Under the pieces are notes generated by a model, which was not told the DNA's origin, did no database searches, and saw only the letters and a program-made list of their open reading frames with translations. From Mauremys mutica (lineage: Eukaryota > Chordata > Testudines > Geoemydidae), in contig NC_059082.1 in NCBI RefSeq assembly GCF_020497125.1, forward strand, positions 65,426,948 through 65,490,947: a stretch of 64,000 nt of DNA, given 5' to 3'. The translations under genes and the position numbers were made by a program. Positions 21,842 through 31,306 of the stretch are shown piece after piece; positions within the stretch are counted from its first letter, which is position 1, and every line of letters starts with the position of its first letter.

Positions 21842-23874
21842 ATGGAGAGCTCATCAGCACAGGTGACCACGCACAGCTCATCTGCACAGATAACAATGCA
21901 GTCTCCTGAGAATCGAAAAAGAACTCCAGCGTGGACTACACGGGAGGTACTGGATCTGATCGCTATATGGGGAGAGGATTCAGTGCTAACAGAACTGCGT
22001 TCCAAAAGACGAAATGAAAAAGTATTTGAAAGAATTTCCAAGGCTATGATGGAAAAAGGCCATAGCAGGGACTCAGTGCAGTGCAGAGTGAAAGTTAAGG
22101 AGCTCAGACAAGCCTACCAGAAAACCAAAGAAGCAAACGGAAGGTCCGGTGCAGGGCCAAAAACATGCTGCTTCTACGCTGAGCTGCATGCAATTTTAGG
22201 GGGCTGCACCACAACTACCCCACCTCTGTCCGTGGATTCCGAGGTGGGGGTTGTAATCTCAGCCATGGCTGAGGATTATGCGGATGGGGAAGATTACGAT
22301 GAGGAAGGTGACGAGGACGACCTTGCAGAGAGCACACAGCACTCCGTTAGCCCCAACAGCCAGGAGCTTTTTCTGACCCAGACGGAATTACCCTCCCAGC
22401 CCTTCCAAGCAACTATCCCAGACAATGAAGCCATGGAAGGGACCTCTGGTGAGTGTACCTTTGTAAATATCAAACATTGTTTTTTAAGCAAGCGTTTTTT
22501 AATGATTGATTTGCCCTGAGGACTTGGGATGCATTCGCAGCCAGTAAAGTTACTTAGAAAAGTTTTGTTAACATGTCTGGGGATTGAGCGGAAATCCTCC
22601 AGGGACATCTCCATGAAGCGCTCCTGGAGGTACTCCAAAAGCCTTTGCAGAAGGTTTCTGGGCAAGGCAGCCTTGTTCCGTCCACCATGGTAGGACACTT
22701 TACCACGCCATGCATGTAGCAAGTAATCGGGTATCATTGCATGGCAAAGCATAGCTGTGTATGGTCCCGGTGATTGCTGGCATTCAAGAAACATCCGTTC
22801 TTTATCTCTCTGTGCTATCCTCAGCAGAGTGATATCGTTCAGGGGAACCTGGTTGAAAATCAGGAATTTAATTAAGGGGACTTAGAGATGGCCATTTTCC
22901 TACTGGGTTCGTGGAATGCAGCAGCTTAAAAAAAATTCCTTTCCTGCCCGTAGCCAAGCAGGGGGAGGGGAGGAGTGAAATACCGATGAGCTTTTTCGCG
23001 TTTGGTTAGCAGGGATCTTCCCAGCTAACAGCCACGCGATGGTGGGGGGGAAGGGGGGTGATTAGCAGTGAGCTTTCATGGTACCAGCCATGCGGTGGGG
23101 GGAGGGGTAAAGCACTGCTGAAGTCGAAAGACAGTGGCTTACCATGGCCGCATGCAAGCTGAATTCTGATGTCCGGACCTGTGTCTGTGAGATCTGTAAC
23201 ACCAGAGCCGCAGGCACTCATTATTAAGATGAAAAATGTGACCTTGTAGTGAAATCACATGTGCTATGTAAGGTGAATAGTGCTGTTCACTGTGAAAGAG
23301 TATAACCATTGTTCTGTAAAATGTATCTTTTTAAATACTTCTCTCCCTTTTTTCCCTCCCTCATGCAGCTGCAAATTTTTCAAGCCTCCCTACTCCATCC
23401 CAAAGGCAAGCTCAGATAAGGAGGAGGAAAAAGAAGACGCGAGATGAAATGTTCTCGGATATAATGGAAGTAACCCGCAAGGAAAGAGCTCATCTGAATG
23501 AGTGGAAGGAGGTGGTATCAAATTACAGGAAAGATGCCAGTGAACGTGAGGACAGGAGGGACACCCGAGATGAGAGGTGGTGGCAGGAAGATCAGCAGGA
23601 AGATCAGAGGTGGTGGCAGGAAGATCAGCGGTGGCGGGATGCAACTCTGGGGCTGCTGCGTGATCAAACTGACATGCTCCGGCGTCTGGTGGAGCTTCAG
23701 GAACGGCAGCAGGATCACAGAGTGCCGCTGCAGCCCCTGTATAACCACCCTCACTCCTCACCATGTTCCACCTCCTCCTCACCCAGACATGTAAGAACGC
23801 GTGGGGGGAGGCTCCGTGCACCTGCCCACTCCACCCCCGTGGACAGCCCAACCAGAAGGCTGTCATTACTTTGA
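21842..23874 (+). CDS. Myb/SANT-like DNA-binding protein of Harbinger C, two exons, intact
   Basis: Exon 1 is 21842-22448, ending at a 'gtgagt' donor. Exon 2 is 23369-23874, after 'ttttttccctccctcatgcag'. The joint is in phase and yields 370 codons plus a stop. Residues about 28-120 form a trihelix-type Myb/SANT domain ('TPAWTTREVLDLIAIWGED', then 'RISKAMMEKGHSRDSVQCR' and 'FYAELHAILGG'). An acidic stretch follows (about 155-180). Exon 2 opens into a basic patch (RRRKKK, about 220) that could act in nuclear import, then a repeated 'WWQEDQ' segment (about 273 and 283) and an amphipathic end 'LLRDQTDMLRRLVELQ'. In PIF/Harbinger elements this protein binds the ends and brings in the transposase. 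A polyadenylation signal AATAAA lies at 23969-23974. The splice sites are inferred from sequence only. Confidence 0.88.
22294..23145 (-). CDS. Antisense two-exon gene in the Myb-like intron of element C (candidate third Harbinger gene)
   Basis: On the minus strand a long open frame begins at 22848, directly after 'ttcctgattttcaaccag', a good 3' splice site, and stays open to 22294. The first 90 or so codons match elements D and A, with motifs 'GPYTAMLCHAMIPDYLL', 'GKVSYHGGRNKAALPRNL', 'LLEYLQERFMEMS' and 'EDFRSIP'. An ATG at 23145-23143 stands in the context 'GCGGCCATG' followed by 'GTAAGC'; splicing it to 22848 puts the start codon in frame with the conserved exon. The conserved block ends near 22575, and the frame beyond it, which overlaps the end of Myb-like exon 1 on the other strand, is not shared. 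The protein would be small, helix-rich and basic. I recognise no family. The transposase cannot easily include it as a 3' exon, because a minus-strand AATAAA (24008-24003) lies upstream of it. Confidence 0.6.
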
Positions 23875-23968
23875 ATTTTTTTTAGTGGGCTTTTCCATCC
23901 CTCCTATCCTCCTCCCAAACCACACCCGGGCTACCTTCTCAGTTCTCTCCCTCTTTTTATAATGAATT

Positions 23969-24008
23969 AATAAAGAATACATGATTTTTAAACTATAGTA
24001 ACTTTATT
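23969..24008. terminator. Convergent polyadenylation signals of element C genes
   Basis: Plus-strand AATAAA at 23969-23974 serves the Myb-like gene. TTTATT at 24003-24008, which is AATAAA on the minus strand, serves the transposase. The two transcripts therefore end facing each other within about 40 bp. Confidence 0.75.
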
Positions 24009-24269
24009 TCCATAAGCAAGCTGTAATCTAAGGGGGAGGGTGGGTTGCTTACAGGGAATGAGTCAATCGGGGGGGTGGGTGTTCATCAATAAACACAGCA
24101 GTCACACCCTACCCTGGCCAGTGATGAAGCTCGTTTTCAAAGCTTCTCTGATGCGCACCGCTTCCTGGTGTGCTCTTCTAATCTCCCTGGTGTCTGGCTG
24201 CGCGTAATCAGCGGCCAGGTGATTTGCCTCAACCTCCCACCCCGCCATAAAGGTCTCCCCCTTACTCTC

Positions 24270-25393
24270 TCAGAGATTGTGGAGAACAAAGCAAGCAGCA
24301 ATAACAAAGGAGACATTGGTTTGGCTGAGGTCTGAGCGAGTCAGTAATGTGCACCAGCGCACCTTTAAACGGCCAAAGGCACATTCTACCACCATTCTGC
24401 ACTTGCTCAGCCTGTAGTTGAACAGCTCCTGACTACTGTCCAGGCTGCCTGTGTATGGCTTCATGAGCCATGGCATCAAGGGGTAGGCTGGGTCCCCCAG
24501 GATAACTACAGGCATTTCAAGATCCCCAACTGTTATCTTCTGTTCTGGGAAGTAATTCCCTTGCTGCAGCCGTTTAAACAGAGTAGTGCTTCTGAAGACG
24601 TGAGCGTCATGAACTCTCCCTGGCCATCCCACGTGGATGTTGGTGAAACGTCCCTTGTGATCCACCAGTGCTTGCAGCACCATGGAAAAGTACCCCTTGC
24701 GGTTTACGTACTGGGTGCCCTGGTGCTCCGGTGCCAAGATAGGGATATGGGTTCCATCTATCGCCCCCCCCCACAGTTAGGGAATCCCATTGCAGCAAAG
24801 CCATCCACTATGGCCTGCACGTTTCCCAGAGTCACAACCTTTCGTAGCAGCAGCTTAATGATTGCTTTGGCTACTTGCATCACAGCAGCCCCCACAGTAG
24901 ATTTTCCAACTCCAAATTGATTCCCGACTGACCAGTAGCTGTCTGGCGTTGCAAGCTTCGAGAGGGCTATTGCCACTCGCTTCTCCACTGTGAGGGCTGC
25001 TCTCATCTTGGTATTATGGCGTTTCAGGGCAGGGGAAAGCAAGTCACAAAGTTCCATGAAAGTGCCCTTACGCATGCGAAAGTTTCGCAGCCACTGCGAA
25101 TTGTCCCACACCTGCAACACAATGCGGTCCCACCAGTCTGTGCTTGTTTCCCGGGCCCAAAATCGGCGTTCAATGGCTAGAACCTGCCCCATTACCATCA
25201 GGATCTCCAAAGCGCAGGGGCCCGCGGTTTGAGAGAATTCTGTGTCCATGTCCTCATCACTCTCATCGCTGCGCTGCCGTAGCCGCCGCCTCCTCGCCTG
25301 GCTTTGCAGGTCCTGGTTCACCATAGACTGCACGATAATGCGTGAGGTGTTTAAAACGTCCACAATTGCGGTATTGAGCTGAGCAGGGTCCAT
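24270..25393 (-). pseudogene. PIF/Harbinger transposase (DDE), element C, frameshifted
   Basis: The start at 25393 ('MDPAQLNTAIVDVL') leads into a charged stretch ('RRRRLRQRSDESDEDMD'), then 'WARETSTDWWDRIVLQVW' and a helix-turn-helix-like region ('VAIALSKLATPDSYWSVG'). The catalytic core follows: 'AIDGTHIPI' (first Asp, near 24750), 'ILGDPAYPLMPWLMKPY' (second Asp, near 24495) and 'CRMVVECAFGRLK' (Glu, near 24380), then 'CFVLHNL' and a stop. The frame breaks once, at the nine-C run 24764-24772, just before the first Asp; the number of Cs does not fit the frame. The stop at 24270 replaces the Cys that usually follows 'LHNL', and the next codons (Glu-Arg-Val-Arg-Gly) remain readable, so it is probably a recent nonsense change. 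All three acidic residues are present. In the family this enzyme cuts and joins at TNA sites. Confidence 0.88.
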
Positions 25394-25764
25394 GCTTGCC
25401 GTGCTATGGTGTCTGCACAGTTCACCCAGGAAAAAAGGCGCGAAACGGTTGTCTGCTGCTTTCACGGAGGGAGGGGTGACGCTGTACCCAGAACCACCCG
25501 CGACAATGATTTTTGCCCCATCAGGCACTGGGATCTCAGCCCAGAATTCCAAGGGGTGGGGGAGACTGCAGGAACTATGGGATAGCTTTGGGATACCTAC
25601 CCACAGTGCAACGCTCCGGAAATCGATGCTAGCCTCGGACCATGGACGCACACCGCCGAATTACTGTGCGTTGTGTGGCCACGTGCAATCGACTTTATAC
25701 AATCTGTTTTACAAAACCGGTTTATGTAAATTCGGAATAATCCCATAGTGTAGACGTACCCTTA

Positions 25765-26456
25765 GTGTTTACTGAAAAAGAAATTCTGAAGTTTAAGTGT
25801 TAATGGAGGAATTATTAACATGCTGCCTGCCTGATCCAGTTCCTTGTAGCTAAGGAGTTACTCTGAAGTTCATGATGAATATTCCTATGAGTGAAATTTA
25901 CAACAAATAGGTTGTGTAACCTATCTTCATAATGGCCCATTAATATTCCTGAACTATCCTTCCCCTCAAAGTGGTACTTGAGATGATGACATAATTTATG
26001 GCAAAGTTTGTGGTGACGTCATCTTTTCTAGAACTGCCTTTTACAGTCCATGTTTCCATTTGTGGAAAACAAACAAAAAATTCACAGACTCTGGCATAAA
26101 CACTTGCAGGCAAGTTGGATATCTTCATTAGATTTATAGGTACCAGCTTGGGTCATTCAAACCTAGACTATCTCTGAGTAAATGCAAACAATTCTGTTCT
26201 AATTGAAGTCATAAGGAAAACTCACACTGAATTCTAGGGGAGAAGGATCTGGCTCTTTGGTATCAGGGTTATAAATCTGCAAAAACTAATTGTAAAATGT
26301 AGATTTTTTTTTCTTTTTATAAGCTGTAAATATTTATGATGGGGTGTGAGCTAAATGATACTTTCAAGAATTTTCCAGGAGTGATTCACTGGGTCTGTGT
26401 TACTGAGTACTTAATATTTCAAGGTATAGCTCTAACTCAGACTGGATTCCACAGAC
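25765..26456. other. Non-coding DNA between elements C and D
   Basis: About 690 bp of AT-rich sequence with no recognised gene or repeat end. Confidence 0.55.
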
Positions 26457-27379
26457 TCAGGCCTGGTCTACACTAGGACTTTAAATCGAATTTAACAGCG
26501 TTAATTTGAATTAACCGCTCAACCGTCCACACCAGGAAGCCGTTTAATTCGACCTAGAGGGCTCTTTAGTTCAAATTCGGTACTCCACCCCGACGAGGGG
26601 AGTAGCGCTAAATTCGACATGGCTATCTCGAATTAGGCTAGGTGTGGATGCAAATCAAACTTACTAGCTCCGGGAGCTATCCCACACTGCACCACTCTGT
26701 TGACGCTCTGGACAGCAGTCCGAGCTTGGATGCTCTGACCAGCCACACAGGAAAAGTCCCGGGAAAATTTGAATTCCTTTTCCTGTCTGGACAGTTAGAA
26801 TCTCATTTCGTGGTTGGACATCGGGGCGAGCTCAGCAGCACCGGCGGCAATGCAGAGCTCACCAGCAGAGGAGTTCATGTAATCTCTGAATAGAAAGAGG
26901 GACCCAGCATAGACTGACCGGGAACTCTTGGATCTGATCGGTGTGTGGGGCGAGGAGTCTGTGCTTTCGGAGCTGTGCTCCAAAAAACGGAATGCAAAGA
27001 CCTACGAGAAGGTCTCCAAAGCCATGAGAGACAGAGGATACAGCCGGGATGCCACACAGCGCCGTGTGAAAATCAAGGACCCCAGACAAGGCTACCAAAA
27101 AATCAAAGCGGCAAACGGACGCTACGGAGCCTGCCACCACTGCCCCACCAGCGACCATGGACTCTGACGATGGGACAGTGTCAACGGCCAGTTCCTCGGC
27201 GATGTTCGCGGACGGGGAAGATGAGGAAGGGTTTGTGGAGGACGAGGCAGGCGACAGCACTTACAACGCTGGTTTCCCCGACAGCCAGGATCTCTTCATC
27301 ACCGTCACGGAGATCCCCTAACCGTCCCCGGCCATTAACCCGGACCCTGAATCAGGGGAAGGATCACTCGGTAAGTGCT

Positions 27380-27721
27380 TTAACCATGTAAACTTTTATT
27401 CTTAATATAACAGGAATCTGAAGTATGTGAAAAGGAGGTCTCTCTATATATGGGGATAGAACAGAAATCCTCCTGGGAGATCTCCACGAAGCTCTCCTGG
27501 AGGTAATCGAAAAGCCTCCGCAGGAGGTTCCTGGGGAGAGCTGCCTTATTGGGTGCTCCGTGGCAGCACACTTTTCCGCGCGAGGCTTTCATGAGGTACT
27601 CAGGGAGCATTGCCTCCCCGAGCACGGCTGCATAGGGCCCTGGTTTGTGCTGGCTTTCACGCAGCATGCGCTCTCTATCTCCTTCAGTGACCGTCCTCAG
27701 GGTGATCTCGCTCGGAGAGTC
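27380..27721 (-). CDS. Antisense conserved exon in the Myb-like intron of element D (candidate third Harbinger gene)
   Basis: A minus-strand frame opens at 27721 after 'cctaattagatgcag' (3' splice site) and runs uninterrupted to the stop at 27380. Motifs 'KPGPYAAVLGEAMLPEYLM', 'NKAALPRNLLRRLFDYLQ' and 'EISQEDFCSIP' align with element C at roughly 60% identity over 78 residues by hand count. Many of the differences are conservative (Asp/Glu, Lys/Arg, Ile/Leu, Met/Val). A minus-strand AATAAA at 27400-27395 overlaps the end of the frame. No upstream 'GCCATG|GT' exon was found; that region was probably displaced by the B-like insertion. Neither the product nor its role is recognised. Confidence 0.6.
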   Translation of the reverse strand, partial: DSPSEITLRTVTEGDRERMLRESQHKPGPYAAVLGEAMLPEYLMKASRGKVCCHGAPNKAALPRNLLRRLFDYLQESFVEISQEDFCSIPIYRETSFSHTSDSCYIKNKSLHG

Positions 27722-27756
27722 CTGCATCTAATTAGGGGAATTACTGTAATGTTACG

Positions 27757-29240
27757 CCTGGTCCAGAGTATTTTTCAAAAATCTCCGGACAGACGGCATA
27801 GCACAGACTCAGCACGCTGCTGCGTGACGAGCGTAACGGAAAGCCAAAGAATCGAATGGACGCTTATGGAGGGAGGGGGGACTGAGGACGCAAGGTATCC
27901 CACAGTTCCTGCTGTCTCCGAAAAGCATTTGCATTCTTGGCTGAGCTCCAAATGCTTCTAGGGTCAAACACAGTGTCCGCGGTGGGTCAGGGCATAGCTC
28001 GGCAATTTACACACCCCCAGAAGTGAAAGGGAAAACAATCCTCTCTTGACTCTTTTACATGTCACCGTATCTTTACTGAATGCTGAAGATAGATGCGATG
28101 GTGCAGCACTGAACACCGACATCCTTGCTCCGCCCCCCCGCCATGGGTGGCTGATGGTGCAGTAAGACTGATACCCATCGTCATCATCAGCCTATTGGCA
28201 CATGGGGCAGTGCAAAAGGACTGGTAACCATGCGTACTAGCATCAGTGAGGTCGATCAAGGGCGCCTGGCCCTAATTTTTCCTGGTAGATGGTGCAGTAT
28301 GGCTGGTAACCGTCCTCATCATAGCAACAGGGGGCTGAGCTTCATCAGCCCCCACCCTTCATGTGTAAAGAAAAGATTCAATTGCCCCTGGACTAGCAGC
28401 AGGATGCTGGGCTCCTCTCCTCCACACTCCTTAATGTCCTATCTGGACTATCATAGCAACTGGAGGCTGCCTTCCACTCATTTCTCACTAACAAGTCACT
28501 GTGTCTTATTCCTGCATTCTTTATTACTTCATCACACAAGTGGGGGGACAATGCTATGGTAGCCCAGGAAGGCTGGGGAAGAATGGGATGAACAGGTGGG
28601 GTTGTTGCAGGAGCACCCCCTGTGAACAGCATACAGCTCATAATCTATGCAGGATCTGACACAGAGCAGCTGTGCTCTCTGGTTCTCTGATACAGTGGTT
28701 CTGTAGTACACTTACCCATATTCTAGGCAGGACTGATTCTATTTTTAGATACCAAAAAGGAGGGATTGACTCAGGGAGTCATTCCCAATTTTGGCTTTTG
28801 CGCCCCTGGCTAAGAGCAGCCAGGGGCACTTATGACAGCAGCAAATGGTGCAGTGCAAAAGGACTGGTAACCATGCCCATCTTATTACCAATTTATAGTA
28901 TGGTAGATGGTACAGTATGGCTGGTAACCATCTCTGCTGTCATGCAAAAGCAAAAGCATGCTGCTGTGTAGCGCTGCTGGACCGCCTCTGTCAGCGGCAT
29001 CTAGTACACATACGGTGACAGTCACAAAAGGCAAAATAGGCTCCATGGTTTCCACGCTGTGGCGTCTGCCAGGGCAATCCAGGGAAAACGGGCTTGAAAC
29101 GATTGTCTGCTGTAGCTTTCCCGGAGGAAGGGATGACTGACGACATTTACCCAGAACCACCCGCGAAAATGGTTTTTGCCCCATCAGGCACTGGGATCTC
29201 AACCCAGAATTCACAGAGACAGACTACACTGTGTTCATTG
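27757..29240. mobile_element. B-like Harbinger module nested in element D
   Basis: From about 27770 to 29215 the sequence is nearly the same as the middle of element B (19833-21245). It includes the recurring 'tggtgcagtatggctggtaac' wording and the segment at 28261-28400. A decayed left terminus may be 'cgcctggtccagagta' at 27757-27772, which agrees with the canonical 'ggcctggtctacacta' at 12 of 16 bases; the right terminus is not clear. D keeps about 25 bases (28506-28530) that B lacks. Confidence 0.7.
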
Positions 29241-29763
29241 TTCGCAAAAATTTATCTTTGCAAGGAATTCACTCCCTTTTTCACATCACACAGCTTCGAC
29301 TGTCTCCAGACCTGCCACAGCATCCCCCTCACAGAGGCTGGCAAAGATTAGGCGGCGAAAGAAAAAGACAGGGGACGAGATGTTCGCTGAAGTTATGGGG
29401 TGCTCCCAAGACGAGGCGGACCAGCAGATCCAGTGGAGGGAGACCCTCTCTCTGTACCAGCGCTCACACAGCGAACGGGAGGAGAGGTGGCGTGAGGAAG
29501 ACAAGCAGTCGATTCAAACGCTGCTTGGACTAATGAGGGAGCAAACGGACATGCTCCTGCGCCTTGTGCATGTTCTGCAGGACCTCAGGCAGGAGGACAG
29601 AGCCCCCCTGCAGTGTATCTGCAACCGCCCTCCCCCGCCACAAAGTCCCATACCCCCCTCACCCAAAATAACCAGAAGGAGGGGCGCCAGAGGCCGTGTA
29701 AACTGTCACTGCACCCCAGCAGAGTGCTCAAGTACCGAAAAGCTCTCATACCCTAAATTTTGA

Positions 29764-30490
29764 GAAGTCCTTTCCTTCCCGCCTCACCCAAGCCCCCATC
29801 CCAGTTTCATCCCCTAACTGTCTAGTTGATAATAAAAAATACTTTTCTGTTAATTACTTTTTCCGTCATGTTCTTTTAGAGGAGACTGTGTTTGAAGGGG
29901 GGGAAGGGGGTTGGTAATTTGACAGGACAATCACCTTTACCAGGGTACAGACATGGGGGCAGGATCAGCAGCAGGTCACACACACACTGCAGTCAGTACG
30001 CACCCTGGTTGGTATGGGAGGTGGTTTGCAGGTTCTGTGTGGGTGGGGGGGTACGTGACTTTGTAGCGGGGGAGGGGGGTTACAGATCTCATGCAACGGT
30101 CCCTGTCCTGGACCACAGAGCCACGCAGCAGAGGAATCTGTATCCATCCTCCCCCGCCAAAAGGCCACATAGCCCCCGCACACAGAGTCCCAAAAAGGAA
30201 GGATGGCAGGCTCCGTTGAAACATCCAGTCTGGCACTGCAGACCGCTCTGGGAGCAGGAGCCTGTCATTCCTCGAGTTTACAGGCGGTCTTTACATCACC
30301 GCACACCCTACCCAGCACAGTCCGTGTCCCAGTTTCAACCCTGTAACGCAAAGTCATCAATAAAGAAACCTTTGTAAAGTTACAGTGGAACATGTATTTT
30401 ATTTTTAAACGTGTGTTGGAAGTTGGGGAAGCCGGGTGGGCGGGGTATGTAACTGCAGATGCTAGTCAACAGTCACTTTGTAAAGAAACA
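29764..30490. other. 3' region of the D Myb-like gene with a second tail-like copy
   Basis: After the stop at 29763 and AATAAA at 29831-29836 there is a second stretch (about 30090-30370). It resembles the Pro-rich end of exon 2 ('SPAKRPHSPRTQSPKKEG' against 'PQSPIPPSPKITRRRG') and is followed by another AATAAA at 30359-30364. A minus-strand AATAAA at 30403-30398 would serve the transposase. This looks like a duplicated or alternative 3' end. Confidence 0.45.
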
Positions 30491-30499
30491 GGGGCAGGT

Positions 30500-30930
30500 T
30501 CAGCTTCTCTGTAAAGAAACTGAACAGTCACAGGTCACGCTGCTCACTGCTCGCTGGGACTTGAAGAGTTCCTTGTCGCTGTGCAAGGCGTCTGCACAGA
30601 GCTTCACGAGCCAGGGCATTAGCGGGTAGGCTGGGTCCCCGATGATCACTGTAGGCATCTGCACATCCCCAAGACTTATTTTGTGGTCCGGGAAGAAACT
30701 ACCTTCCTGCAGGCGTCTAAACAGACCAGAGTTCCTGAAAACACGCACGTCATGAACTTTGCCTGGCCACCCGACGTTGATGTTGGTAAAACGTCCCCCA
30801 TGGTCCACCAGTGCTCGCAGCACCATTGAAAAGTAGCCCGATTTCTCAGCAGCTGACTGTGGAAGAGGTGGACGATAAGGTGCGAGGAGTTGACAACGGC
30901 CATAACTGCAGCGGGATCCGTGCTCGCAGT
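30500..30930 (-). pseudogene. PIF/Harbinger transposase fragment, element D
   Basis: The N-terminal remnant ('DPAAVMAVVNSS', near 30915) has ACG where the start codon should be. It is joined out of frame, near 30840, to the catalytic part 'GYFSMVLRALVDHGGRFTN'. 'IIGDPAYPLMPWLVKL' carries the second Asp. The segment with the first Asp ('IDGTHIP' type) is deleted at the joint, and the frame is cut off after 'DKELFKSQ', before the region with the catalytic Glu. Two of the three catalytic residues are therefore missing and the fragment cannot be active. Confidence 0.85.
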
Positions 30931-31306
30931 GCTGTGGTGCCCGCGCTGTCACTGAGCAGAAAAGTGCACGAACAGATTGCCCGCAGGCGCTTTCAGGGAG
31001 GGAGGGAGGGCGTGATTGACGGTTCAATGATGACAGTTACCCAAAACCACCCTCGACACATTTTTCCCCCCAGCAGGCATTGGGGGCTCTACCCAGCATT
31101 CCAATGGGCAGCGGGGAGTGCGGGAACTGTGGGATAGCTTCCCACAGTGCACCGCTTCCAAAGTCGACGCTGGCCCCGTTACTGTGGACTTAGACAGTCG
31201 AATTAGTGTATTTAGTGTGGATACACAAATTCGACTTCATAAGGTCGATTCCACAAATTCGAATTAAGTAGATTCGAAATAGTCTTGTAGTGTAGACGTA
31301 CCCTCA

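Larger units (their letters stand above)
21507..25761. mobile_element. PIF/Harbinger element C, nearly complete
   Basis: The left end reads 'ggcctggtctacactaggc' and the right end, reverse complemented, 'gggtacgtctacactatggg'. Flanking trinucleotides are TAA (21504-21506) and TTA (25762-25764): both fit TNA but are not identical, so one base has changed or the boundary is off by one. It holds a two-exon Myb-like gene on the plus strand, a transposase on the minus strand, and an antisense frame in the Myb-like intron. Only 45 bp separate it from element B. Confidence 0.9.
26850..29763 (+). pseudogene. Myb/SANT-like protein gene of Harbinger D, broken
   Basis: Exon 1 (26850-27370) starts 'MQSSPAEEFM' but has two in-frame stops before the domain. 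It then reads 'ELLDLIGVWGEESVLSELC' and 'VSKAMRDRGYSRDATQRR', clearly the Myb/SANT-like domain of the family. The end of that domain, with the expected 'FYEEL'-type helix, is lost through a deletion and frame change near 27125-27140. An acidic stretch and a 'gtaagt' donor at 27371 follow. Exon 2 (29294-29763) is open: basic 'KIRRRKKKTGDEMF', then 'LMREQTDMLLRLVHVLQDL' and a Pro-rich end. The intron is greatly enlarged by the B-like module. AATAAA lies at 29831-29836. Confidence 0.8.
26460..31303. mobile_element. PIF/Harbinger element D, composite
   Basis: The left end is 'ggcctggtctacactagga'. The right end reverse complements to 'gggtacgtctacactacaag'. TCA flanks both sides (26457-26459 and 31304-31306). 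The subterminal repeats are rich in 'aattcgaattaa', unlike the 'aaaccggttt' of B and C, so D is a different family. It contains Myb-like exons (26850-27370 and 29294-29763), the antisense frame (27721-27380), a B-like module in the intron (about 27757-29240) and a doubly deleted transposase (30500-30930). It cannot move on its own. Confidence 0.9.

Noticed and set aside
22570..22848. Idea that the antisense block is a 3' exon of the transposase
   Set aside because: A minus-strand polyadenylation signal lies just after the transposase frame in C and D, and the candidate upstream exon with ATG|GT in A and C gives a simpler separate gene. The alternative is not fully excluded.
24900..24925. 'GVGKST' in the transposase, similar to a P-loop
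   Set aside because: It lies in the helix-turn-helix region of a DDE transposase and lacks the surrounding ATPase fold; coincidence.
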